From: Clostridiales bacterium
GTDB lineage: Bacteria; Bacillota; Clostridia; Lachnospirales; Anaerotignaceae
Assembly (NCBI GenBank): GCA_019423725.1
Contig: JAHZAW010000047.1
Coordinates: forward strand, 269 to 11,528
Length of the DNA stretch: 11,260 nt
Reading direction: 5' to 3'
A program made the position numbers and the translations under genes. The notes beneath the pieces were generated by a model. That model did no database searches. It was not told the DNA's origin and worked only from the letters and a program-made list of their open reading frames with translations. Below are positions 1 through 5,855 of this stretch, piece by piece. The number at the start of each line of letters is the position of its first letter. Position 1 is the stretch's first letter.

Positions 1-54
1 TAGAGCAGAGGACTGAAAATCCTCGTGTCACTGGTTCGATTCCGGTTCTGGGCA
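1..54 (+). tRNA. tRNA-Phe (GAA), 3' part
   Basis: This is a partial tRNA entering from the left edge; the acceptor 5' strand and most of the D arm are missing. The anticodon stem is 8-12 paired with 20-24, around the loop CTGAAAA with anticodon GAA at 15-17. The T arm has stem ACTGG (30-34) paired with CCGGT (42-46) around TTCGATT. The acceptor 3' strand TCTGGGC (47-53) and discriminator A54 follow. CCA is not encoded, so it would be added by the CCA-adding enzyme. The missing 5' strand is expected to read about GCCCAGA. It probably closes a longer tRNA cluster outside the window. Confidence 0.95.
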
Positions 55-68
55 CTTTTTCTTTTTAG

Positions 69-97
69 GATCTTTTCATTGGAAAGGTTCTTTTTTT
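69..97 (+). terminator. terminator after tRNA-Phe
   Basis: An imperfect hairpin is formed by GATCTTTTC (69-77) and GAAAGGTTC (82-90) with one T-T mismatch and one G-T pair, around a 4-base loop. It is followed by seven Ts (91-97). It sits 15 bases after the tRNA-Phe end and faces the right way. The stem is weak in GC, hence moderate confidence. Confidence 0.6.
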
Positions 98-251
98 ATA
101 CATACTTAAAGGGTACGAAAGATATGGGCTGACAGTAATCATAATAAGAGACAAAATATTCAGCCGCATTTCTCAGCTTAAAAGATAATGCCTATAACTG
201 CCAAAGCGGCAGTTTATCAATGCTTTTGTTTAAACAGGATACTATTCCTAT
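98..251. other. non-coding spacer with one unassigned hairpin
   Basis: I see no plausible gene on either strand between the tRNA-Phe terminator and the hydrolase terminator. The only structure is a 7-bp hairpin, AACTGCC (196-202) paired with GGCAGTT (208-214) around AAAGC. It has no T tract on either side, so it is not a standard terminator. A relic or a small RNA cannot be excluded. Confidence 0.5.
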
Positions 252-280
252 AATAAAAAAACCGCCCTCAAGGGGCGGTT
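252..280 (-). terminator. terminator of the SLH-hydrolase gene
   Basis: A perfect 8-bp stem, AACCGCCC (260-267) paired with GGGCGGTT (273-280), encloses a 5-base loop. Read on the minus strand it is followed by a U tract complementary to the A run at 254-259. It begins 9 bases after the hydrolase stop codon (290-292). Plus-strand Ts at 285-291 mean it could also stop transcription coming the other way. Confidence 0.9.
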
Positions 281-289
281 AAAATTTTT

Positions 290-1750
290 TTATTTTATCA
301 GTTCTTTTGCAAAGAAATCAACTGAACCATCATTTGTTATTTTAATGGTTTCGGGATTTGTGCCATAGAAGCTGTAGCTGTGTCCGTCAGCGGGGGTAAC
401 AGCAACTTCAGAGCCGAGTATTTCAGCTGTAGTTTTTGAAACCTCAGGAGAAACCGCTTCATCATCTACTGCATAAATAACAAGGCTGTTTCCTTTATAG
501 TTTGCGGCAGCTGCCTCAGCAAGTCCATCGGGTATTGCTTCTAATTCAGCAAACCATTCTTTGCTGAGTTCCTGAACCTGTCCATAAATGGTGGTGAATA
601 CTGTGTAGCCTTTTTCGTTGGCTTCAGCTTTCATCTTTTCCCATGCTTCAGGACCGCCAAAAAGGTTTTTGAGATCGGTAACATCTTCAGCGGGAGCTAC
701 CAGTTCAACTGCAGCGAAATCAAAGGCTTTATCCTTAATGAGCTCAAGGGTGATACGTCCTCCCATGGAGTATCCGAAAATGCCGACCTTGGTTTTGTCA
801 ACTTTGTAGTTTGAAAGCATATAGTTGATGACATCAAGGGTATCAGCCTTCATGTTTGACATGGTATTAAGCTGGAAACTTTCTTTGCTTGCGTCGCATC
901 CGGGATAGTCAAGGGTCACGGATATGATACCCTTATCAGCAAGACCGTTAGTTATTACGTCAAAGCCGCCCCATTCGTTGTGATTTCCACCATGTCCGTG
1001 GCATAAAATAACCATAGGATATGTTTTTTCAGCGCTATAGTCGGAGGGAAGAGTCACATAAGCCGGGATCTGAGCATTTTCACGGGATGTAGAAGCAACA
1101 GAAACTGACTGAACAACGGGCATCGATTTAATATAGTTATAATCGATAACAGCAAGTTCGGAACGAGTTACGGTCTTGTCAGGATCGAGTTTTCCGTCTT
1201 CACCTGTTATGATTCCGCTGTCTGCTGCCCATATAAGAGCGTCTGAAGCATAATCAGCAGCTTTGTCAGCATCACTGAATGCCTTAAGGCCAGCACTTTC
1301 ATCAACGGTCACATAGGCATCATCAACAACTGCATAACGGTAGAGGAAAGAAATAAGATCCTGTTTTGTGATCTCATTATCAGGAGCGAATGTTCCGTCG
1401 CTGTATCCTGAAGCGATACCGTTTGCTGAGGCCCATTCAACTGCTTTTAAATAGGCAGAGTCTGCTGTCACATCAGTAAATGTGCCTTTGATCTCTACAT
1501 CTGCTGAGCCGGACATACGGTAAAGTACCATAACGGCTTCCGCACGGGAAACGGGAACATCTACGCCGAATGTAGTCTCATCGATACCCGAGATAAGACT
1601 ATTTTCAGCCATGTAGTTAACGGCTTCGCTGTAGCTGCTGTCTGAGGGCACATCCGTAAAGGATTTATCAGCAGCAAAGGCTGAGGAAGCGCAGCTGGCT
1701 GTCAATGCAGCTAAAATGACAGCTGACAGTAAACGTTTTTTGTAGTTCAT
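290..1750 (-). CDS. secreted SLH-domain alpha/beta hydrolase
   Basis: 486 residues. Seen: an N-terminal signal peptide (basic residues 4-6, hydrophobic 8-19, likely AFA-AD cut after 26). Three SLH domains follow at about 30-80, 90-139 and 157-209, with RAE/RSE-type motifs at each domain end; the third is the most degenerate. An alpha/beta hydrolase domain follows (about 225-486) with oxyanion segment HGHGG (251-255), nucleophile elbow GYSMGG with Ser328, probable acid Asp430 and His457 in DGHS. A roughly 70-residue helical insert after the nucleophile strand looks like a cap. Known: SLH domains bind secondary cell-wall polymers, so the enzyme is probably held at the cell surface. Inference: an esterase, possibly acting on plant-polymer side chains like cinnamoyl or feruloyl esterases; a prolyl-oligopeptidase-like peptidase is possible. 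The substrate cannot be read from sequence. It is a single-gene unit with its own promoter, terminator and AAAGGAGG site (1759-1766). Confidence 0.9.
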   Translation of the reverse strand: MNYKKRLLSAVILAALTASCASSAFAADKSFTDVPSDSSYSEAVNYMAENSLISGIDETTFGVDVPVSRAEAVMVLYRMSGSADVEIKGTFTDVTADSAYLKAVEWASANGIASGYSDGTFAPDNEITKQDLISFLYRYAVVDDAYVTVDESAGLKAFSDADKAADYASDALIWAADSGIITGEDGKLDPDKTVTRSELAVIDYNYIKSMPVVQSVSVASTSRENAQIPAYVTLPSDYSAEKTYPMVILCHGHGGNHNEWGGFDVITNGLADKGIISVTLDYPGCDASKESFQLNTMSNMKADTLDVINYMLSNYKVDKTKVGIFGYSMGGRITLELIKDKAFDFAAVELVAPAEDVTDLKNLFGGPEAWEKMKAEANEKGYTVFTTIYGQVQELSKEWFAELEAIPDGLAEAAAANYKGNSLVIYAVDDEAVSPEVSKTTAEILGSEVAVTPADGHSYSFYGTNPETIKITNDGSVDFFAKELIK

Positions 1751-1793
1751 CTTGAAAACCTCCTTTAATTATTTAATAATAATGACTAATAAA

Positions 1794-1822
1794 ATTATAT
1801 CATGTGTAGAAAATTTTTACAA
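1794..1822 (-). promoter_or_regulatory. promoter of the SLH-hydrolase gene
   Basis: On the minus strand TTGTAA (complement of 1817-1822) lies exactly 17 bases before a perfect TATAAT (complement of 1794-1799). The predicted start of transcription gives a leader of about 35 bases before the ATG at 1750. It looks like a housekeeping sigma-A promoter and is back to back with the tRNA-Gly promoter. Confidence 0.7.
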
Positions 1823-1887
1823 TAAATCGAGATTTTTATGAGATTTATATGATGATATATAAATTTTATTTGATATTAAACATGGTG

Positions 1888-1916
1888 TTGACAAAACAAA
1901 AATGATATGTTAAAAT
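1888..1916 (+). promoter_or_regulatory. promoter of tRNA-Gly
   Basis: A perfect TTGACA (1888-1893), a 17-base spacer and TAAAAT (1911-1916, five of six) lie 30 bases before the tRNA 5' end. This is the strength expected for a stable RNA gene. The region upstream is AT-rich. Confidence 0.85.
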
Positions 1917-1945
1917 ATCATCCGTACTAAAGACAATATTTATAT

Positions 1946-2017
1946 GCGCGAATGGCTCAGTGGTAGAGCATCGCCTTGCCAAGGCGAGGGCCGCGAGTTC
2001 GAATCTCGTTTCGCGCT
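1946..2017 (+). tRNA. tRNA-Gly (GCC)
   Basis: A complete 72-base tRNA. The acceptor strands GCGCGAA (1946-1952) and TTCGCGC (2010-2016) pair fully. The anticodon stem TCGCC/GGCGA surrounds TTGCCAA, with anticodon GCC at 1978-1980. The T arm carries TTCGAAT, and the discriminator is T2017. No CCA is encoded. It has its own consensus promoter and is followed 7 bases later by a terminator hairpin. Confidence 0.97.
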
Positions 2018-2024
2018 TTAACAG

Positions 2025-2052
2025 GTTCAAGTCGTAAGGCTTGAACTTTTTT
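2025..2052 (+). terminator. terminator between tRNA-Gly and ylxP
   Basis: A perfect 7-bp stem, GTTCAAG (2025-2031) paired with CTTGAAC (2040-2046), has an 8-base loop and is followed by six Ts (2047-2052). It should end most tRNA-Gly transcripts. The next ribosome binding site starts only about 8 bases later with no room for a promoter, so the hairpin must be partly read through or act as an attenuator for the gene that follows. Confidence 0.85.
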
Positions 2053-2059
2053 ATTACGC

Positions 2060-2067
2060 AGGAGGTG
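2060..2067 (+). promoter_or_regulatory. ribosome binding site deciding the ylxP start
   Basis: AGGAGGTG matches the 16S rRNA 3' end. From its GGAGG core there are only 3 bases to the ATG at 2069 but 9 to the ATG at 2075. This favours the second ATG, giving a protein that begins MIVG. Confidence 0.75.
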
Positions 2068-2074
2068 TATGATT

Positions 2075-2356
2075 ATGATAGTCGGCACTTGCATCGTAAC
2101 ACTGAGGATACCGTGGGCTTTGTCGCTGAAGGATAAACGGATGGTGGTAAAGAGCCTGACGGAGAAGATGAGGCACAAGTTCAACATATCTGTGGCGGAA
2201 GTTGAGATGCAGGACGTCCACAGGACTGCTGTGATAGGATTTGCCTGTGTAACTAATAGTACCTCCCATGTGGACAGCATTGTGGATAATGTGGTCAGAT
2301 TTATGGAAAACAATACCGAGGCAGAAATAGAAGACGTATTCAAAGAAATATTGTAA
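2075..2356 (+). CDS. ylxP: DUF503 (YlxP-like) protein
   Basis: 93 residues from the chosen start (95 if the ATG at 2069 is used). Recognised by the DUF503 pattern: a first strand ending in SLKDKR (about residues 17-22), then VKSL, FNISVAEVE, an H-R-T-AVIGFACV strand, and a C-terminal helix HVDSIVDNVVRFME. The fold is a small ferredoxin-like alpha/beta domain. The usual length in this family is about 90-95 residues, so it is complete. Known: B. subtilis YlxP is encoded beside infB and rbfA and is thought to be linked to ribosome function, but its biochemical role is not settled. Here it stands outside that cluster, between a tRNA-Gly and tig. It has no promoter that I can see apart from the tRNA promoter. 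The symbol rests on family resemblance only. Confidence 0.88.
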   Translation: MIVGTCIVTLRIPWALSLKDKRMVVKSLTEKMRHKFNISVAEVEMQDVHRTAVIGFACVTNSTSHVDSIVDNVVRFMENNTEAEIEDVFKEIL

Positions 2357-2370
2357 AACACTGACTTTTA

Positions 2371-2421
2371 TTAAAAATTTTTATAAAAAGAATTTGAATA
2401 TCCACAGGATTATGGTATAAT
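2371..2421 (+). promoter_or_regulatory. strong tig promoter: UP element, -35, extended -10
   Basis: TTGAAT (2394-2399), a 16-base spacer and a perfect TATAAT (2416-2421) preceded by TGG, which makes an extended -10. Immediately upstream, 2371-2392 fits the published E. coli UP-element consensus (-59 to -38) at 14 of 15 specified positions by my alignment, in the right register to the -35. Predicted transcription starts near 2429, leaving a leader of about 50 bases. It probably serves tig and clpP, and clpX by read-through. Confidence 0.85.
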
Positions 2422-2479
2422 AAAGTGATTATGCGGTCAGATAGGATTGCAAAGGATATTTTAAGGAGGAAATTTACAA

Positions 2480-3769
2480 ATGAGTTCTCAGATTATTAGT
2501 AAAGAGGGAAATACAGTTAAAATCTCTTTTGACGTAACACCCGAAAAATTTGAAGAAGGTATGAAATATTCATACAATAAGAATAAAAACAAGATTTCTG
2601 TACCCGGATTCAGAAAGGGCAAAGTTCCCAGAAAGGTAGTAGAAGCTGAATTTGGACCTGAATTTTTATATGAAGATGCAGTTAACTGGGTACTTAACGA
2701 AGTATATCCCGAAGTTGTAGCAGAGCTTAATCTTGATGTAGTAGCATTACCCGACATCGATGTTAAGGAAGTTGGCAAAGAGATCGGAGCTAAATTCGAG
2801 GCATCAGTTACAGTTAAGCCTGAAGTTAAACTTGGACAGTACAAAGGAATCGAAGTTGAAGACTTCTCATCAGAGGTAACAGAGGATGAGATCAAGGCTC
2901 ACTTCGAGAAGATCCAGAACGACAACGCAAGACTTGTACCCGTAGAGGACAGACCTGCCCAGATGGGAGATACAGTAACTATTTCTTATCTTGGAACAGT
3001 TGACGGCGTTGCTTTTGACGGCGGACAGAGCGACAGCTATGACCTTAAATTAGGTTCAAAGACATTTATCGATACATTCGAAGACCAGATCTGCGGACAT
3101 TCAGTAGGAGATAAATTCGATGTAAACGTAACATTCCCCGCTGAGTACCATGCAGAAAATCTTAAGGGCAAAGCAGCAGTATTTGCTGTAGAGCTTAAGG
3201 GAATCACAATGAGTGAGCTTCCCGAACTCAATGATGATTTTGCTCAGGACGTTTCAGAATATGAAACATTCGATGAATATAAAGCAAAAGAAGTGGAAAA
3301 ACTTACAAAGGAAAAAGAAAAGAAAGCAAGACAGAAGAAAGAAGACGCTATCATCGAGAAGATCATTGCCAATGCTGAGATGGATGTTCCCGAGGTTATG
3401 TATGATAACAGAGTAAACGATCTTTTAGCAGAGTATGAACAGAACATGAAGATGCAGGGAATCACTCTTGAAGCATACTGCCAGTTCTCAGGACAGACAA
3501 TGGATGATCTTAAGAAACAGATCAGACCCATGGCAAAGAACAGCGTAGACGCAAAACTCGTTATCGACCAGATCGTTAAAGAGGAAGGCATCGAGGCAAC
3601 TGACGAAGACGTACAGGCTGAGATCAAAAAATACGCTGACCAGTATGGCCTTGAGCCTGAAAAGATCGCTCAGTACTATGAAGGAGATCCTGCATTCAAA
3701 CAGGAAGTTGCCCTTCACAAAGCTATTGATCTTATCTGCGATACAGCAGTAGTTAAAGCAGCCGAATAA
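2480..3769 (+). CDS. tig: trigger factor
   Basis: 429 residues, the usual family length. Ribosome-associated chaperone and peptidyl-prolyl isomerase that shelters nascent chains at the exit tunnel. Domains in order: N-terminal ribosome-binding domain (about 1-115) with signature GFRKGKVP at 43-50; FKBP-type isomerase domain (about 155-245) with GDTVTISYLGTVDG and the usual FDGG turn; C-terminal helical substrate-cradle domain (about 250-429), including a very charged K/E-rich helix at 265-290. AAGGAGG (2463-2469) precedes the ATG by 10 bases. All 26 isoleucine codons are ATT or ATC, with no ATA, a sign of high expression that contrasts with lon. It is the first gene of the tig-clpP-clpX block, a standard arrangement linking folding to proteolysis. 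No damage is seen. Confidence 0.98.
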   Translation: MSSQIISKEGNTVKISFDVTPEKFEEGMKYSYNKNKNKISVPGFRKGKVPRKVVEAEFGPEFLYEDAVNWVLNEVYPEVVAELNLDVVALPDIDVKEVGKEIGAKFEASVTVKPEVKLGQYKGIEVEDFSSEVTEDEIKAHFEKIQNDNARLVPVEDRPAQMGDTVTISYLGTVDGVAFDGGQSDSYDLKLGSKTFIDTFEDQICGHSVGDKFDVNVTFPAEYHAENLKGKAAVFAVELKGITMSELPELNDDFAQDVSEYETFDEYKAKEVEKLTKEKEKKARQKKEDAIIEKIIANAEMDVPEVMYDNRVNDLLAEYEQNMKMQGITLEAYCQFSGQTMDDLKKQIRPMAKNSVDAKLVIDQIVKEEGIEATDEDVQAEIKKYADQYGLEPEKIAQYYEGDPAFKQEVALHKAIDLICDTAVVKAAE

Positions 3770-3801
3770 TAACGGTTTGTATTTTGAAAGGAGGCTTGGA
3801 T

Positions 3802-4389
3802 ATGAGCTTAGTTCCTTATGTAATCGAACAGACAAATCATGGTGAACGCTCCTATGATATATACTCCAGACTTTTAAAAGACAGAATCATTTTCCTTGGT
3901 GAGGAAGTAAATGATGTTACAGCAAGTCTTGTTGTGGCACAGCTTCTTTTCCTTGCCGCGGAAGATCCCGATAAAGATATTAATCTTTACATAAACAGCC
4001 CGGGCGGCTCAGTTACAGCTGGAATGGCTATTTATGACACAATGCAGTATATCAAACCCGATGTATCTACAATATGTATCGGAATGGCAGCAAGTATGGG
4101 AGCATTCCTTCTTGCAGGAGGACAGAAGGGCAAACGTTTTGCGCTTCCCAATTCCGAGATAATGATCCATCAGCCTTCAGGCGGCGCAAGAGGACAGGCG
4201 ACTGAGATCCAGATCGTTGCTGAGAATATCTTGAAGACCAAGAAAAAACTCAATGAGATCCTTGCGCAGAATACAGGCAAACCCTATGAACAGATTGTAA
4301 GAGATACAGAAAGAGACAATTATATGTCTGCTGATGAAGCCCTTGAATATGGACTTATCGATGCAGTTATTACAAAGCCTGTTCAGTAA
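3802..4389 (+). CDS. clpP: ATP-dependent Clp protease, proteolytic subunit
   Basis: 195 residues. Serine peptidase (family S14) forming a double seven-membered ring that degrades proteins unfolded by ClpX or other Clp ATPases. The catalytic triad is intact: Ser98 in GMAASMGA, His123 in MIHQPSGG and Asp172 in ERDNYMSADEA; these match E. coli Ser97, His122 and Asp171 with an offset of one. The N-terminus MSLVPYVIEQ is typical, with a very short or no propeptide. The ATG at 3802 is preceded by AAAGGAGG (3787-3794) at 7 bases. A TTG at 3784 in the same frame would put the ribosome binding site inside the gene and is rejected. Only 32 bases separate it from tig with no promoter, so it should be cotranscribed with tig. 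Confidence 0.98.
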   Translation: MSLVPYVIEQTNHGERSYDIYSRLLKDRIIFLGEEVNDVTASLVVAQLLFLAAEDPDKDINLYINSPGGSVTAGMAIYDTMQYIKPDVSTICIGMAASMGAFLLAGGQKGKRFALPNSEIMIHQPSGGARGQATEIQIVAENILKTKKKLNEILAQNTGKPYEQIVRDTERDNYMSADEALEYGLIDAVITKPVQ

Positions 4390-4394
4390 TATAT

Positions 4395-4427
4395 GCTAAG
4401 CGTGCTTTACGGCACGCTTTAGCTTTT
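4395..4427 (+). terminator. hairpin terminator or attenuator between clpP and clpX
   Basis: A strong stem of 5 + 6 base pairs with a single bulged T: 4395-4405 (GCTAAGCGTGC) paired with 4412-4423 around a 6-base loop, then four Ts (4424-4427). The T tract is short, so it may be leaky. I see no promoter between it and clpX, so clpX is likely transcribed through it, at a lower level than clpP. Confidence 0.7.
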
Positions 4428-4465
4428 CAAAGCAGTTTTCCAAAGAAAAACAGGGAGATGAGTAA

Positions 4466-5755
4466 ATGCCGGCAAAAACAGACGATAAAAAACAGCTTAG
4501 ATGCTCTTTCTGCGGCAAGCCGCAGGATCAGGTCAAAAAACTTATTGCGGGTAAAAATGTTTATATCTGTGATGAATGCGTTAAACTTTGCTCTGACATT
4601 ATCTATGAAGAGTATGATGTGAATAATGAGGAAAGCGAAACTTCTTCTCTGCCTAAACCTGCGGAAATTAAAAAGATCCTTGATGATTATGTAATAGGAC
4701 AGGAGGAGGCCAAGAAAGCCCTTTCAGTGGCCGTTTATAATCATTATAAGAGAATAATGTCAACTGACAGCAGCAATAAGGATGTTGAGCTTCAGAAGAG
4801 CAATATCCTTATAGTGGGCCCCACCGGTGTAGGAAAGACACTTCTTGCCCAGACCCTTGCCAGAGTGCTCAATGTGCCCTTTGCCATAGCCGATGCCACT
4901 ACCCTTACAGAGGCCGGATATGTTGGTGAAGACGTTGAGAACATACTTCTTAAACTCATACAGGCAGCTGATTATGATATCGAGCGTGCCGAAAGAGGTA
5001 TTGTTTATATCGATGAGATAGATAAGATAACTAAAAAGTCTGAAAATGTCTCCATAACAAGGGATGTAAGCGGCGAAGGTGTTCAGCAGGCGCTCCTTAA
5101 GATACTTGAGGGAACTGTGGCTTCAGTACCTCCCCAGGGAGGAAGGAAGCATCCCCATCAGGAGCTTATCCAGATCGATACCACAAATATCCTCTTCATA
5201 TGCGGAGGAGCATTCTGTGGACTTGATAAGATCGTTCAGCAGAGGACAGGTGAAAAGGCCATTGGTTTTGGTGCCAAGGTCCAGACAAAGAATGATAACT
5301 CCTTTGATGAGCTGATGAAGAAGCTCCAGCCCCAGGACCTTCTCAAATTCGGACTTATACCCGAGTTTGTTGGACGTGTGCCTGTTGTTGTAACACTTCA
5401 CAGCCTGGATGAAGACGCTCTTATTCAGATATTGAGCGAGCCTAAGAATGCTCTCTTAAAGCAGTATAAGTATCTTTTTGAACTGGATGATGTTGAACTT
5501 GAGTTTACGGAAGGCGCTGTAAGAGCCATAGCTAAACAGGCCGTAGAGAGGGAGACGGGAGCCAGAGGCCTTAGAGCCATAATCGAAAGCTTTATCAATG
5601 ACATTATGTTTGATATACCTTCAGATAACACCATTGAAAAATGTGTTATAACTGAGGATACGGTAAATAAGCTTTCAGGTCCTGAGATAGTCCGCAATGA
5701 GAATAAACTTCCCATCAAGGAAAGAAGAAAAACACAGGATAAGGATACCGCATAA
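4466..5755 (+). CDS. clpX: ATP-dependent Clp protease, ATP-binding subunit ClpX
   Basis: 429 residues, normal length. AAA+ unfoldase that selects substrates and feeds them into ClpP. N-terminal zinc-binding domain with Cys13, Cys16, Cys35 and Cys38 (C-x2-C...C-x2-C). AAA+ module: Walker A GPTGVGKT (118-125), pore-1 loop GYVG (151-154), Walker B IVYIDEID (179-186), pore RKH loop (227-229), ClpP-docking IGF loop (266-268), probable arginine finger Arg303 in PEFVGRVP, and sensor-2 motif GARGLR (365-370). The presence of IGF together with an intact clpP next door supports a working ClpXP. GGGAG (4453-4457) lies 8 bases before the ATG. It ends at a full terminator, so lon is likely a separate transcription unit. 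Confidence 0.98.
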   Translation: MPAKTDDKKQLRCSFCGKPQDQVKKLIAGKNVYICDECVKLCSDIIYEEYDVNNEESETSSLPKPAEIKKILDDYVIGQEEAKKALSVAVYNHYKRIMSTDSSNKDVELQKSNILIVGPTGVGKTLLAQTLARVLNVPFAIADATTLTEAGYVGEDVENILLKLIQAADYDIERAERGIVYIDEIDKITKKSENVSITRDVSGEGVQQALLKILEGTVASVPPQGGRKHPHQELIQIDTTNILFICGGAFCGLDKIVQQRTGEKAIGFGAKVQTKNDNSFDELMKKLQPQDLLKFGLIPEFVGRVPVVVTLHSLDEDALIQILSEPKNALLKQYKYLFELDDVELEFTEGAVRAIAKQAVERETGARGLRAIIESFINDIMFDIPSDNTIEKCVITEDTVNKLSGPEIVRNENKLPIKERRKTQDKDTA

Positions 5756-5782
5756 TAGACATAAAGATTCATAAAATCTTAT

Positions 5783-5813
5783 AAACTCCGATGTTTGTGC
5801 ATCGGAGTTTTTT
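5783..5813 (+). terminator. terminator after clpX
   Basis: An 11-bp stem, 5783-5793 paired with 5800-5810 (core ACTCCGATG with CATCGGAGT), has loop TTTGTG and six Ts at 5808-5813. It starts 27 bases after the clpX stop codon. It is a textbook intrinsic terminator. Confidence 0.92.
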
Positions 5814-5823
5814 GTGTTATTAT
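5795..5823 (+). promoter_or_regulatory. possible lon promoter overlapping the clpX terminator
   Basis: TTGTGC (5795-5800), a 17-base spacer and TATTAT (5818-5823, five of six). The -35 falls in the loop and 3' arm of the clpX terminator hairpin. It would give a leader of about 26 bases before the TTG start. The -35 matches only three of six positions, so this is tentative. Confidence 0.4.
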
Positions 5824-5843
5824 ATAAATCAGTAATGAATTAT

Positions 5844-5851
5844 GAGGTGAT
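5844..5851 (+). promoter_or_regulatory. ribosome binding site deciding the lon start
   Basis: GAGGTGAT pairs with eight bases of the 16S rRNA 3' end. Its GAGG core ends 8 bases before the TTG at 5856. Neither the ATG at 5835 nor the GTG at 5814 has any such site, so TTG is the most likely start of lon. Confidence 0.75.
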
Positions 5852-5855
5852 AAGT

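Noticed and set aside
226..254. Plus-strand promoter TTGTTT-17-TATAAT
   Set aside because: The TATAAT is the complement of the U tract of the hydrolase terminator, and transcription would begin right at that hairpin with only antisense to follow. Probably fortuitous.
1691..1693. Cys20 of the SLH-hydrolase as a lipoprotein lipidation site
   Set aside because: Position -3 is Thr, with Leu at -4, which does not fit a standard lipobox; a signal peptidase I site (AFA-AD) six residues on fits better.
1957..2361. Minus-strand open frame of 134 residues across tRNA-Gly and ylxP
   Set aside because: It runs antisense through a tRNA and a recognised gene, shows no family motif and has no ribosome binding site; it is a shadow frame.
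3784..3801. TTG start extending ClpP by six residues
   Set aside because: The AAAGGAGG ribosome binding site would lie inside the gene; ATG 3802 gives the normal ClpP N-terminus.
4395..4423. Inverted repeat between clpP and clpX as a CIRCE (HrcA) heat-shock operator
   Set aside because: CIRCE has TTAGCACTC and GAGTGCTAA arms with a 9-base spacer; this repeat has different arms, a 6-base loop and a T tract, so it is a transcript hairpin. No CtsR-type heptamer repeats were found either.
5814..5855. GTG 5814 or ATG 5835 as the start of lon
   Set aside because: The GTG directly abuts the clpX terminator T tract and neither codon has a ribosome binding site, whereas TTG 5856 has an excellent one.
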